DNA of 64,000 nt, taken from contig JAEXAH010000124.1 in the NCBI GenBank assembly GCA_023458315.1, positions 1 through 64,000 on the forward strand, in the 5' to 3' direction. Below the pieces are notes generated by a model. The model saw only the letters and a list, made by a program, of their open reading frames with translations. It did not search any database and was not told the DNA's origin. The stretch comes from Pseudomonadota bacterium (GTDB lineage Bacteria; Pseudomonadota; Alphaproteobacteria; Rhodospirillales; Magnetospirillaceae). This document shows, in pieces, positions 32,704-41,393 of the stretch (positions are counted from its first letter, which is position 1; the number at the start of each line of letters is the position of its first letter). A program made the translations under genes and the position numbers.

Positions 32704-33452
32704 GCCAGGCCGCCCAGGCGGGCCAGTTCGGCCTGGAAACGGCTCTGGCTGGGGATCAGCACGTGGCGGCGGGTGAAATGGGCCAGTCCCTCGGCGGCCA
32801 GGGCGCGGATGCAGCGCGATACCGTTTCCGGGTTCATCCCCGCCAGCGCCCCCATGTCGCGGCGGCTGACCGGGGTGGCCACCAGCAATCCGTCGCCGTC
32901 GCCCACCGGGCGGCCGAACGGTTCGGCCAGTTGCCCCAGCAACAGCACCAGCCGGTCACGCACCCCCAGCGAGGCCATGCGCAGCATGCGGTCCTGGGCG
33001 GCGGCCAGTTCGTCGGCCATGTGGCGGAAGAACACGCCTTCCAGGGCGCGGCTGGCCTCCATGGCGGTTTCCGCCGCCTCGGCCGGGAAGGAACAGACCA
33101 GGGCGCGGGTGGCGCATTGCGCCGACACCGCGTGGCGGCCGCCGTCCAGCAGGCCGCGAAAGCCCAGGGTGGTGCCGGGAACGGCCAGATGCACCGCCAC
33201 CGCCTCGCCGCTGCCGTCGTCGCGGCTGACCAGCACCGCCCCTTCCACCAGGGCGAACAGACGGTCGGCGGGCTCGCCCTGACGGAACAGCCAGGCGCCG
33301 CGCGGCCGGTATTGCATGGCGCGGGCCTGCTCCAGCCGGGCGGCGTGCTCTTCGGCGCCGGTCCACGATTGCGGACCGACGATGGGACAGCAGCGGCAGG
33401 AATGGGGCGCCGGGGCGTCGCCGCCCCCGGCGCACGAGGACGAAACGGCCAT
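32700..33452 (-). CDS. Crp/Fnr-family regulator, second paralogue
   Basis: This 250-residue Crp/Fnr protein has a sensor domain (YRPRGAWLFRQGEPADRLFALVEG) and an HTH_Crp domain with NPETVSRCIRALAAEGL. Its N-terminus is cysteine-rich (C7, then CRCC at 19-22), unlike its neighbour's spacing, and CATRALVC lies in the middle. The open frame starts with TTG upstream, but ATG 33452 with GGGGGG before it is preferred. It looks like a duplicate of the next gene that has diverged in the sensor region. The upstream region has a near-FNR box. Confidence 0.85.
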   Translation of the reverse strand: MAVSSSCAGGGDAPAPHSCRCCPIVGPQSWTGAEEHAARLEQARAMQYRPRGAWLFRQGEPADRLFALVEGAVLVSRDDGSGEAVAVHLAVPGTTLGFRGLLDGGRHAVSAQCATRALVCSFPAEAAETAMEASRALEGVFFRHMADELAAAQDRMLRMASLGVRDRLVLLLGQLAEPFGRPVGDGDGLLVATPVSRRDMGALAGMNPETVSRCIRALAAEGLAHFTRRHVLIPSQSRFQAELARLGGLA

Positions 33453-33503
33453 GAACCCCCCGTGGATCAAGGGGGCACTATGCCAGGGCCGCCGCGACCG
33501 GGC

Positions 33504-33517
33504 GTGACCGGGATCAA
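33504..33517 (-). promoter_or_regulatory. Near-consensus FNR-type box upstream of the paired regulators
   Basis: On the minus strand the sequence is TTGATCCCGGTCAC, one base short of TTGAT-N4-GTCAA. Its centre is 58 bp upstream of ATG 33452, and a second CTTGATCC stands closer to the gene. This suggests auto- or cross-regulation of the two regulators. The imperfect second half makes it weaker than the box before the cytochrome. Confidence 0.45.
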
Positions 33518-33533
33518 GTTCCCGGGGAAGGGG

Positions 33534-34070
33534 TCACTTCTTCTTGGGGCGGAACACCGTGCACACCGCCGGGTCGGTTTCCAGGAAATACGCGCCGATC
33601 AGGTCCAGGCAATAGGGGGTGGCGGGAAACACCGCGTCCAGGCAATCGGCGATGGCGCTGGGCTTGCCCGGCAGGTTGATGATCAGCGATTGTCCGCGGA
33701 TGCCCGCACTCTGCCGCGACAGGATGGCGGTGGGCACGATCTTCAGGCTGGCGGCGCGCATCAGTTCGCCATAGCCGGGCATCATCTTGTCGCACACCGC
33801 CTCGGTCGCCTCGGGGGTGACGTCGCGCGGCGCCGGGCCGGTGCCGCCGGTGGTCAGGATCAGGCCGCAGCCCTCCACGTCGGCCAATTCCTTCAGCGTC
33901 GCCTCGATGACGTCCCGGTCGTCCGAGATGACCCGCGACACCGCCCGCCACGGCGTGACCAGCGCCCTGGTCAGCCAGTCCACCATGCCCGGCCCGCCCA
34001 GATCCTGGTACACGCCGGCCGAGGCGCGGTCGGACACGGTGACAAGGCCGATGGGGCAGGGTTCGGTCAT
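33534..34070 (-). CDS. mog: Molybdopterin adenylyltransferase MogA
   Basis: MogA (178 residues) adenylylates molybdopterin before molybdenum insertion. The family segments are GLVTVSDRASAGVYQDLGGP, the substrate-binding LTTGGTGPAPRDVTPEATEAV and LPGKPSAIADCLDAV. The stop lies at 33534 and AAAGGA precedes ATG 34070. The gene is between an ABC transporter ATPase (17 bp away) and the FNR-like regulators, so the block may serve molybdoenzyme-based anaerobic respiration. Confidence 0.94.
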   Translation of the reverse strand: MTEPCPIGLVTVSDRASAGVYQDLGGPGMVDWLTRALVTPWRAVSRVISDDRDVIEATLKELADVEGCGLILTTGGTGPAPRDVTPEATEAVCDKMMPGYGELMRAASLKIVPTAILSRQSAGIRGQSLIINLPGKPSAIADCLDAVFPATPYCLDLIGAYFLETDPAVCTVFRPKKK

Positions 34071-34087
34071 GGGCGGAATCCTTTCGG

Positions 34088-35425
34088 TCAGGGGGTATCG
34101 GGAGACGCGGGCTCGGCCGGGGCCTCGTCCTCGTCGTCGTCCTCGGGCAGCATCAGCACGCCGGCGTTATAATCGTAATCGAAGATTTCCGCATAGCGCG
34201 CCCAGGTGATGACGGTTTCCAGCACGCGCTCGGCCTCGTCGGCGGTCAGGTAATCCTGAAGCTCTTGCAGGAAGCGTTCTTCCGGGGCGCGGTGGTCGCG
34301 GCGGTCGTCCAGCACCCGGCGGATATGGGCGGCCAGCGGGATGGCCCGCAACAGGTGTTCGCCGAACAGCGCCTTGCGCACCGCCGGTTCCGCCTCGACG
34401 AAGGCGCGGCCCGACGGCGTCAGGAAGATGTCGCCCACCGCCAGCCGCGCCAGCCCCAGCACGCGCAGGCCCTCGAACAGATGGAACAGGGCGTCGTCGG
34501 GCAGTTCGGTGGCCTCGGCCAAGGCGGGCAGGTCGGCGCGGCCCTCGAATGGCGGTTCGGCGATGGTTTCCAGCATCTCGGCCATGCGGTTGGGCGTGGC
34601 CTGCGGCAAGCGATAGCCGATGTGGATCGGCTCGACCGGGGCGCCGCCCGCCGTGCGGGCGGTGGCGGCCATCAGGCCGTAAACCTCGTCCACGATCTGG
34701 CGGAAGGCCGGGGAATCGGGGTCGCGGGGATGGTCCAGGTTGACGCGGATCTCGCCCTTGATGCGGCCGGGGTCGCTGGCGAACACCAGCACGCGGTCGG
34801 CCATGTACACCGCTTCCTCGATGTTGTGGCTGACCAGCAGCATGCCCTTGGTGGGAATCCGGCCCTCGTGCCACAGTTCCAGCAGGTCGTCGCGCAAATT
34901 CTCGGCGGTCAGCACGTCCAGGCCCGAAAACGCTTCGTCCATCAACAGGATGTCGGGGTCCATGACCAGGGCGCGGGCAAAGCCGACGCGCTGGCGCATG
35001 CCGCCCGAAAGTTCCTTGGGATAGGCGCCCTCGAAACCGTCCAGGCCGATCATCTCGATGGCGGTGGCGGCGCGGTCCTCGCGCTCGGCCGGGGGCACGC
35101 CCAGTGCCTCCAGCCCCAGTTCCACGTTCTGCTGCACGGTCAGCCACGGAAACAGGGCGAAGCTTTGGAACACCATGGAAATGCCCTGGACCGGCCCGGC
35201 GATGGGCTGGCCGCGATACAGCGCGCGGCCGCCATTGCCGCGCACCAGCCCGGCCATCACCCGCAACAGGGTGGACTTGCCCGACCCCGATTTGCCCTGA
35301 AGGGCGACGATCTCGCCTTCCTCCAGACGGAAATTGACGCCCTCCAGCACGGTGCGTTCGCGGCGGTCGGGGGTGCGGAAGGTCTTGCGGACCTCCTCCA
35401 GCAGCAGCAGCGGGGTGTGGGGCAT
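34088..35425 (-). CDS. NitT/TauT-type ABC transporter ATPase with C-terminal AAA-associated domain
   Basis: The 445-residue protein has a full ABC ATPase in residues 1-260: Walker A GKSGSGKST, signature LSGGMRQRVGFARAL and Walker B ILLMDEAFSGLD. The rest (about 290-430) is the AAA_assoc_C-like domain found on some nitrate/sulfonate transporter ATPases, ending in an acidic tail. GAGGAGGGAG precedes ATG 35425. The permease gene is 13 bp upstream. The substrate is unknown; nitrate, sulfonate and taurine are family precedents. Confidence 0.9.
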   Translation of the reverse strand: MPHTPLLLLEEVRKTFRTPDRRERTVLEGVNFRLEEGEIVALQGKSGSGKSTLLRVMAGLVRGNGGRALYRGQPIAGPVQGISMVFQSFALFPWLTVQQNVELGLEALGVPPAEREDRAATAIEMIGLDGFEGAYPKELSGGMRQRVGFARALVMDPDILLMDEAFSGLDVLTAENLRDDLLELWHEGRIPTKGMLLVSHNIEEAVYMADRVLVFASDPGRIKGEIRVNLDHPRDPDSPAFRQIVDEVYGLMAATARTAGGAPVEPIHIGYRLPQATPNRMAEMLETIAEPPFEGRADLPALAEATELPDDALFHLFEGLRVLGLARLAVGDIFLTPSGRAFVEAEPAVRKALFGEHLLRAIPLAAHIRRVLDDRRDHRAPEERFLQELQDYLTADEAERVLETVITWARYAEIFDYDYNAGVLMLPEDDDEDEAPAEPASPDTP

Positions 35426-35438
35426 GGCCGCTCCCTCC

Positions 35439-37175
35439 TCAGGCGATGCGCAGGCGGTCGGCGGCCAGGTCGAACAGACGGCGCCAGACGAAGTGGTTGA
35501 AGCCCATGACATAGACGCACATCACGGCGATGCCCAGGGCGATGCGCGGAAAATCGCCGCTGCCGGTGGCGTCGGCGATGTACGAGCCCAGGCCGGTCGC
35601 CACCAGACGGGTGTCGCCCCACGTCACCAGCTCGGCGACGATCGAGGCGTTCCACGACCCGCACGACGCGGTGATGGCGCCGGTCAGATAGGCCGGGAAG
35701 ATGCCGGGCAGGATGAAGCGTTTCCAGCGCAGCCAGCCGCGCAGCCCCAGATTGCCCGCCGCGTCGCGCAAATCCGACGGCAGCGACGACGCCCCGGCGA
35801 TGACGTTGAACAGGATGTACCATTGGGTGCCCAGCACCATCAGCGGGCTGGTCCACACCTCGACGTTCAGGTCGAAGCGGACGATCAGCATCACCACCAC
35901 CGGGAACACCAGATTGGTGGGAAAGGCCGCCAGGAACTGCGCCACCGCCTGCAAGCGCCCGGCCCAGCGCGGGCGCAGGCCGATCCACACCCCCACCGGC
36001 ACCCACACCAGCGAGGCCAGGGCGATCAGCACGATGATGCGCAGGGCGGTGATGGCGCCCATCAGCAGCACCTCGAAAATCTCGGCCCAGCCGACCGAGG
36101 AATGCACGAAGATGGACACCCAGCCCACCGCCACCAGCAACCCGGCCAGCAGCATGCCGTTCCACACCTTGTCCAGCCAGGGCGGCAACAGCCATTCGGT
36201 GGCGGCGGCGCGCGGCGGACGCGGCGCGCGGGCGGGCATCAGGTTCAGCATGCCGCGCCACGCCGCTTCGGGCAGGCGGGCGGCGGCGCGGAAGAAGCGG
36301 GCGCGCTGCATCAGGGTCAGCAGCCAGGATTCCGGCACGTCCTCGCCCACGTTCTGCTCGAACTTGAACTTGTCGGCCCACGCCACCAGCGGCCGGAAGA
36401 ACAATTGGTCATAGGCCAGGATCGCCACCAGAACCGCCAGGATCGCCCAGCCGATGGCCCCCAGGTCGCGTTCCTGGATGGCCAGCGCGATATAGCTGCC
36501 GATGCCGGGCAGCATGATGGTTTGGCCCGACACGGTGATGGCCTCGGACGCCACCACGAAGAACCAGCCGCCCGACACCGACATCATCATGTTCCACACC
36601 AGGCCGGGCACGGCGAAGGGCAGTTCCAGCCGCAGGAAGCGCCGCCACGGGCTGAGGTGGAACATGGCCGACGCCTCGACCAGATCGGTGGGCACCGTGC
36701 GCAGCGACTGGTACAGCGACGTGGTCATGTTCCACGCCTGCGAGGTGAAGATGGCGAAGATGGCCGCGCATTCCACCCCCAGCAGGTTGCCGGGGAACAG
36801 GGCGATGAAGCCCGTCACCGTGATGGACAGGAAGCCCAGGATGGGAATGGATTGCAGCACGTCCAGCAGCGGGATCAGCACCCGTTCCAGCGCCGGAACC
36901 TTGGCCGCCAGCAAGGCATAGGTCAGGCAGAACGCCAGCGACAGCGCCAGCGCCGCCAGCATGCGCAAGGCGCTGCGCAGCAGGTAATAGGGCAGGTTGG
37001 ACGGGTCCAGCGACAACGGCAGCGGCGTGCCCACGTCATAGGGCATGTCCATCTGCACCGCGCCCCAGGCCATCAGCGCCAGCAGGCCGAAGATGATGGG
37101 CAGCAGCGCCGCGTCCCACAGATTGGGGCGCAGTCCCTGGCCAAGGGCGATGCTGGACGGCAGTAACGGGCGCAT
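35439..37175 (-). CDS. ABC transporter permease with two fused permease domains
   Basis: This 578-residue membrane protein contains two copies of the binding-protein-dependent permease fold, about 70-270 and 360-570. Each copy has its EAA-like loop, near SAMFHLSPWRRFLRLELPFAVPG in the first and AAGNLGLRGWLRWKRFILPGIFP in the second. Such double permeases occur in NitT/TauT-type transporters. No substrate-binding protein gene is adjacent, which is unusual. The start ATG 37175 opens the block that continues with the ATPase and mogA. Confidence 0.9.
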   Translation of the reverse strand: MRPLLPSSIALGQGLRPNLWDAALLPIIFGLLALMAWGAVQMDMPYDVGTPLPLSLDPSNLPYYLLRSALRMLAALALSLAFCLTYALLAAKVPALERVLIPLLDVLQSIPILGFLSITVTGFIALFPGNLLGVECAAIFAIFTSQAWNMTTSLYQSLRTVPTDLVEASAMFHLSPWRRFLRLELPFAVPGLVWNMMMSVSGGWFFVVASEAITVSGQTIMLPGIGSYIALAIQERDLGAIGWAILAVLVAILAYDQLFFRPLVAWADKFKFEQNVGEDVPESWLLTLMQRARFFRAAARLPEAAWRGMLNLMPARAPRPPRAAATEWLLPPWLDKVWNGMLLAGLLVAVGWVSIFVHSSVGWAEIFEVLLMGAITALRIIVLIALASLVWVPVGVWIGLRPRWAGRLQAVAQFLAAFPTNLVFPVVVMLIVRFDLNVEVWTSPLMVLGTQWYILFNVIAGASSLPSDLRDAAGNLGLRGWLRWKRFILPGIFPAYLTGAITASCGSWNASIVAELVTWGDTRLVATGLGSYIADATGSGDFPRIALGIAVMCVYVMGFNHFVWRRLFDLAADRLRIA

Positions 37176-37271
37176 GGCGGCGTCTCGTCGGCGACGTGGT
37201 GCCAGACATTTACCCGCTCACGCCCGTCGCCGCGAGCTTTAAATTGGCGCCCGGCCGTCCCACATGTCGCC

Positions 37272-37337
37272 TTGGAACCGCCGCAAAGCTGGTATAATCC
37301 TGCATGGTGCCGCCCCGTATTTCACGGTGGGCGGCAC
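37272..37337 (+). promoter_or_regulatory. Promoter and leader hairpin of the glycine-zipper lipoprotein
   Basis: TTGGAA (37272-37277), a 15-base spacer and a perfect TATAAT (37293-37298) form the promoter. The transcript would begin near 37305 and carry a leader of about 77 bases. Within it, GTGCCGCCC (37307-37315) and GGGCGGCAC (37329-37337) form a perfect 9-bp stem at the very 5' end, which would protect or regulate the mRNA. Confidence 0.65.
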
Positions 37338-37381
37338 ACCCCCCCTGGGGTTGGGCATCACGAACCGATCGGGGAACGAAG

Positions 37382-37651
37382 ATGATGAAGATGATCGCCG
37401 TGGCCGGCCTGTCCCTGACGCTGGCGGCCTGTGCCAACGGACCGTTCGACGGCAACCGTTGCGGCAACAACGCCTACACCATCGGCGGCGCCGTGGCCGG
37501 TGGCGCCCTGGGCGCCCTGGCCGGTGCCCAGTTCGGCGCCGGAACCGGCAACATCGCCATGACCGCGCTGGGCACCGCCGCGGGCGCCTATGCCGGCGCC
37601 ACCGCCGGTTCCAGCGCCGATCGCGGCCGCTGCGCCGACCAGCCGCAATAG
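37382..37651 (+). CDS. Small glycine-zipper lipoprotein
   Basis: This 89-residue protein has a lipoprotein signal with lipobox LAAC (MMKMIAVAGLSLTLAACANG). A Gly/Ala-rich zipper (GGAVAGGALGALAGAQFGAG and GTAAGAYAGATAGSS) follows, as in outer-membrane Rick_17kDa-like or SmpA-like lipoproteins. GGGGAACGAAG lies before ATG 37382. It has its own promoter and a strong bidirectional terminator, so it may be abundant. Confidence 0.85.
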   Translation: MMKMIAVAGLSLTLAACANGPFDGNRCGNNAYTIGGAVAGGALGALAGAQFGAGTGNIAMTALGTAAGAYAGATAGSSADRGRCADQPQ

Positions 37652-37678
37652 GAAAAGGGGGGCATGCCCCCCTTTTCC
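37651..37678. terminator. Perfect bidirectional terminator
   Basis: GGAAAAGGGGGG, a CATG centre and CCCCCCTTTTCC form a perfect palindrome. On the plus strand TTTT follows the GC stem (end of the lipoprotein gene), and on the minus strand TTTTCC does the same for the flavocytochrome gene ending at 37680. Confidence 0.85.
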
Positions 37679-37679
37679 G

Positions 37680-39020
37680 TCACCGCATGGCGAACAATTC
37701 CTGATGGAAGTGGCGCCGCACGTCCAGTCCATGGGCGGCGAAGTCGGCGCGCAACGTCTGGCCGAACCCGGCCGGGCCGCAGAACCACAGGCTGGCCCCG
37801 GCCCAATCGGGCACGGCGGCGCGGATGCGGTCGCCGCTCAGGCGGCCGTCGCGGGCATCCACCAGCAGGTGCAGGCGCACCCCGGCGGCGGTGGCCGCCT
37901 CGCGCAGTTTGTCCAGGGCGTCCTCGTCCACCTCGGCGGTGGAATGGAACAAATCCACCGGCTGGCCGCCGATGCCGCCCTGCGCCGCCAGGTATTCCAG
38001 CCGGGCGATGAACGGCGTGATGCCGATGCCGCCGCCCACCCAGATCTGGCGCGGCCGGTCGTCGTCGAAGGTGAAGCGGCCATAGGGGCCTTCCACCGTC
38101 ACCGCCTGCCCCTCGCGCAGTTTGTCGCGCAGGCGGCGGGTGTGGTCGCCCAGTTCCTTGACCACGAAGGTGATCAGCCGGGTTTCCGGATTCCAGGCCG
38201 AGGCGATGGTATAGGGGTGCGCCCCCTCGGCGGCGTCCGAGGTGGCGAAGGCGAATTGCCCGGGCTTGTGCCCCGGCCAGCCCTCGGGCACGAAGACCTG
38301 GGTTTCCAGCACCCGCACGCCGGGATAATAGCGCAGCCCGGCGATGGAGCCTGCGACCCGGCGTCCGGCGGCGACCCGGCGGCGCAGCACCACCACGGCC
38401 GACCACAGCCCGGCCGCCACCAGCGGCGCCAGGATGATGCCGACCGGCGTGGCCCAGTGGCTGAACTTCAGCAGCACCACGGCATGGAAGGCGAACACCA
38501 GATAGGCCACCGCGATCAGCCGGTGGGTCTTGAAGAACAGGCGATAGGGGAACCGCTTCAGCAGCGCCAGCACGATCAGCAGGGCGGTGGCGTAGAACGC
38601 CCATTCGCCCATGTCCTCGGCCAGACCGCGCACCGACTGGAACGCCTGTTCGATCACCGAATCGGGCACCGGGCGCGGGCCGCGCTGCGGCCGTTCCAGC
38701 CAGCCCCAGCCCACCGCCCATTTCGGCCCCTTGGCCCACAGCCAGTGAACCACGCCCAGCACCAGGGCGGCGATGCCCAGCCATTTGTGCAGGCGATACA
38801 TCTTGTCCAGGCCGCCGAACCAGCCTTCGGGGCGGCGCGGGCGCAGGGCCAGCACCATGGCGGCGGACATGCAGACCATGGCGGCAACGCCGCTCAGTTG
38901 CACCATGTCGCCGCGCAGCGGGAAAAAGGCGCTATGGGCGAACACGCCGGGCTCGACCGCCAGCCACAGCAGCGCCGGGACCAGCAACAGCCCCCACAGC
39001 GCGATCCGAATGTTCTTCAC
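37680..39020 (-). CDS. Ferric-reductase-like flavocytochrome
   Basis: This 446-residue protein has about five or six membrane helices with paired heme-type histidines (YRLHKWLGIAALVLGVVH and KTHRLIAVAYLVFAFH). It continues into an FAD-binding domain (HPYTIAS) and an NAD(P)-binding domain (WVGGGIGITPF and WFCGPAGFGQ). This is the ferric reductase/NADPH oxidase layout: electrons pass from cytosolic NAD(P)H via FAD and two hemes across the membrane. The acceptor could be iron or another metal, or oxygen. It is a single gene. Confidence 0.9.
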   Translation of the reverse strand: MKNIRIALWGLLLVPALLWLAVEPGVFAHSAFFPLRGDMVQLSGVAAMVCMSAAMVLALRPRRPEGWFGGLDKMYRLHKWLGIAALVLGVVHWLWAKGPKWAVGWGWLERPQRGPRPVPDSVIEQAFQSVRGLAEDMGEWAFYATALLIVLALLKRFPYRLFFKTHRLIAVAYLVFAFHAVVLLKFSHWATPVGIILAPLVAAGLWSAVVVLRRRVAAGRRVAGSIAGLRYYPGVRVLETQVFVPEGWPGHKPGQFAFATSDAAEGAHPYTIASAWNPETRLITFVVKELGDHTRRLRDKLREGQAVTVEGPYGRFTFDDDRPRQIWVGGGIGITPFIARLEYLAAQGGIGGQPVDLFHSTAEVDEDALDKLREAATAAGVRLHLLVDARDGRLSGDRIRAAVPDWAGASLWFCGPAGFGQTLRADFAAHGLDVRRHFHQELFAMR

Positions 39021-39094
39021 GTCACTCTCCTACGGCGATGGATCGTCCCGTCCATCATAGCAACCGCACATGAACGCCCCCTGAACCGGGGACA

Positions 39095-39403
39095 TCAGCC
39101 CAGCATCCGCCGCGCCAGCATGGGGGTTTCCGGGCTGATGCCCTCGGCCTCGGCAAAGGCCAGCAGCGCGGGCTCGTCGGCCAGCAGGAAATCCAGCACT
39201 GCCGCCAGGAAACCGGGATCGGCCAGCCGCGCCCGGATGTCGTCCAGGCCGCAGCCGGTCAGCGCCACGAAGCGCGACAGCAGCGGATCGTCCCCGGCGA
39301 TGAAGGTCAGCGCCTTGAGCGCCACCGCCTGGGCGTCCTCGGGGCCGAGCTTGGGCGGCGCGGCGACGCGGGGGCGGGGCTGATAGGGCTTGAACGGGTC
39401 CAT
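39095..39403 (-). CDS. DUF3572-family protein
   Basis: This 102-residue protein has the DUF3572 pattern: ALKALTFIAGDDPLLSRFVALTG, DDIRARLADPGFLAAVLDFLLADEPALLAFA. Members are small all-helical alphaproteobacterial proteins of unknown function. ATG 39403 (MDPFKPYQPRPRV) begins the protein. It is divergent from the exported protein gene at 39464, with 60 bp between. Confidence 0.85.
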   Translation of the reverse strand: MDPFKPYQPRPRVAAPPKLGPEDAQAVALKALTFIAGDDPLLSRFVALTGCGLDDIRARLADPGFLAAVLDFLLADEPALLAFAEAEGISPETPMLARRMLG

Positions 39404-39463
39404 GGACGCTCCGACATTGCGGGACGGCCATGATAGCATGGCCCACGGACAAGGAGAGATGTC

Positions 39464-40663
39464 ATGCGGCGCTGGCTGGCTGCCCTGATGACCATGGCCG
39501 CGCTGGGCGCCGCCCCCGCCCGGGCCGAAGCGGTGGCCGAGCGGGGCTGTGCCGCCCTGGCGGCGCGGGTCGTCGCGGTGCCGGGCGGCGGCGCCGCCTT
39601 TCTCGCCAGTTGGGACGGGGTCGAGGACGAACCGGCCCTGCACGGCGCCGCCTTCACCTACGACAACGCCCTGGCGGCCATCGCCCTGGTGGCGTGCGGC
39701 GATCCCGCCCGCGCCCGCCGTGTCGGCGACGCCCTGCTGATCGCCGCCACCATCGACCGCGCCGATCCCCACGGGCGGCTGCGCAACGCCTATCGCGCCG
39801 GGCCGGTGTCGGGGCTGGCGCCGCCGCACGGCTGGTGGGACCGCTCCGCCGGGCGCTGGGCCGAAGACCCCATGCAGGTCGGAACCGCCACCGGCAACGT
39901 CGCCTGGGCCGGGCTGGCGCTGCTGACCGTGGCCGAACACGGCGGCGACCGCCGCCACCGCGACGGCGCCCGCACCCTGGCGCGCTGGGCCCTGGGCAAT
40001 GCCTGGGACCGGGCGGGCGGCGGCTTCACCGGCGGCATTCACGGCGACGGCGACGGAACCGTGCGGCTGGGCTGGAAATCCACCGAGCACAATGCCGATC
40101 TGGCGGCGCTGTTCGACTGGCTGGGCCGCGACGACAGTCAATGGCGCGACCCGGCGCGGGCGGCCCGCGCCTTCGTCGCCGCCCAGTTCCAGGCGGGCGG
40201 CGACCATTTCCTGGTGGGCACCCTGCCCGACGGTCGCAGTCCCAACCGCGCGGTGTCGGGCCTGGACGCCCAGACCTGGCCGCCCCTGCTGACCGACGCC
40301 CCGGCGGCGTGGCGGGCGGCGCTGGACTATGTCCGCCGCGTCCATGGCGTGGATGGCGGCGTCGATTTCAACGACGACCGCGACGGCGTGTGGTGGGAAG
40401 GCACGGCGCAACTGGCCCTGGCCGAGCGGGCGACCGGCCAGGACGACGCGGCGCGGGCGCGACTGCGGCTGCTGGCCGGGCAATTCTCGCCGGGCGGCTA
40501 TGTCTGGGCCAGTTCAGTGCCGCGCCTGTCCACCGGTCTGGCCCTGTCCCCCGACAGCACGCGGGCCGATTTCTTCTATTACTGCCGCCCCCATCTGGGC
40601 GCTACCGCCTGGGCGGTGCTGGCCGCCACCGGCTGGAACCCGTTCACCGGTCTAAGGTATTGA
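39464..40663 (+). CDS. Exported protein with helical-barrel, glycosidase-like look
   Basis: This 399-residue protein has a signal peptide (cleavage near ARAEA) and repeated helical motifs with Trp-rich loops, for example FTYDNALAAIALVACGD, NVAWAGLALLTVAEHGG, WKSTEHNADLAALFDWLG and GVWWEGTAQLALAERATG. Six or more such hairpins suggest an (alpha/alpha)6 toroid like six-hairpin glycosidases, but no catalytic set is assigned. Start ATG 39464 has AAGGAGAG upstream. The role is unknown; a periplasmic polysaccharide enzyme is one possibility. Confidence 0.7.
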   Translation: MRRWLAALMTMAALGAAPARAEAVAERGCAALAARVVAVPGGGAAFLASWDGVEDEPALHGAAFTYDNALAAIALVACGDPARARRVGDALLIAATIDRADPHGRLRNAYRAGPVSGLAPPHGWWDRSAGRWAEDPMQVGTATGNVAWAGLALLTVAEHGGDRRHRDGARTLARWALGNAWDRAGGGFTGGIHGDGDGTVRLGWKSTEHNADLAALFDWLGRDDSQWRDPARAARAFVAAQFQAGGDHFLVGTLPDGRSPNRAVSGLDAQTWPPLLTDAPAAWRAALDYVRRVHGVDGGVDFNDDRDGVWWEGTAQLALAERATGQDDAARARLRLLAGQFSPGGYVWASSVPRLSTGLALSPDSTRADFFYYCRPHLGATAWAVLAATGWNPFTGLRY

Positions 40664-40719
40664 CCGGTCTTCGTTGGCGGGCGCGGACAATCGCGGTATA
40701 GTGCGGGCAGGGACAGGGC

Positions 40720-41313
40720 ATGCAACGGACGTCGGCAAAGACCGGCGCCCCGGGGGTCGTCATGGGAATCGGCAGAATCGCCTCGTTCCTTTCATCGCTT
40801 TCTCCGGCCTCGGACGCGGCCGCCACCGTCACGTCCACCGAGATTCCGGACCAGCCCGACCGTCAGGCCGAAGGACTGGGCGCGCAAGGCGGCGCCAATG
40901 ACCGCGAGCGCGGCGGCGAACCCAGCGAGATCGCGCAGCAATTGCAGACCATGGTCGGCGCGGTGCGCACCCTGAACGAGAACGCCGTCCAGCAGGGCGC
41001 CGCCGTGGCGGTGTCGGCGGTGGGCAACGAATTGCGCAATGCCGTGACCGGGCTGAGCCACCTGCTGGCCGCCGTGGATTCCCGCGCCCTGGCCCAAGGC
41101 GCCGCCGCCCCGGTGCGCGAGGCGGCCGGGGTGATCGACGCGGTCGAGGCGGGATTGATCGGCACCCAGGCGGCGGCGGAACAGGTCATGCGCAACCTGC
41201 CCGCCCTGCAAGCCGCCCGCGCCCAGGAAGCGTCCGACCGCTTCCAGTCCGACATGCGCGACGCCATCCGCCAGGTGCGCGGCGCCCTGGGCAGCCTGAA
41301 CGTGCGGCCCTGA
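40720..41313 (+). CDS. Unknown soluble protein with coiled-coil tendency
   Basis: This 197-residue protein is not recognised. It has a low-complexity first third (SDAAATVTSTEIPDQPDRQ) and an Ala-rich helical rest, including EIAQQLQTMVGAVRTLNENAV and FQSDMRDAIRQVRGALGSLNV. ATG 40720 and ATG 40762 (MGIGRIASFL) are both possible starts. It has no signal peptide or membrane helix. Confidence 0.6.
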   Translation: MQRTSAKTGAPGVVMGIGRIASFLSSLSPASDAAATVTSTEIPDQPDRQAEGLGAQGGANDRERGGEPSEIAQQLQTMVGAVRTLNENAVQQGAAVAVSAVGNELRNAVTGLSHLLAAVDSRALAQGAAAPVREAAGVIDAVEAGLIGTQAAAEQVMRNLPALQAARAQEASDRFQSDMRDAIRQVRGALGSLNVRP

Positions 41314-41393
41314 CGGTCTGGTTTTATGTGTGGCCCTTGCCGCCTGGACCGTGATGCAGAAAATCCGCCTCACGGATTGCCCCTCGCCCGGCC

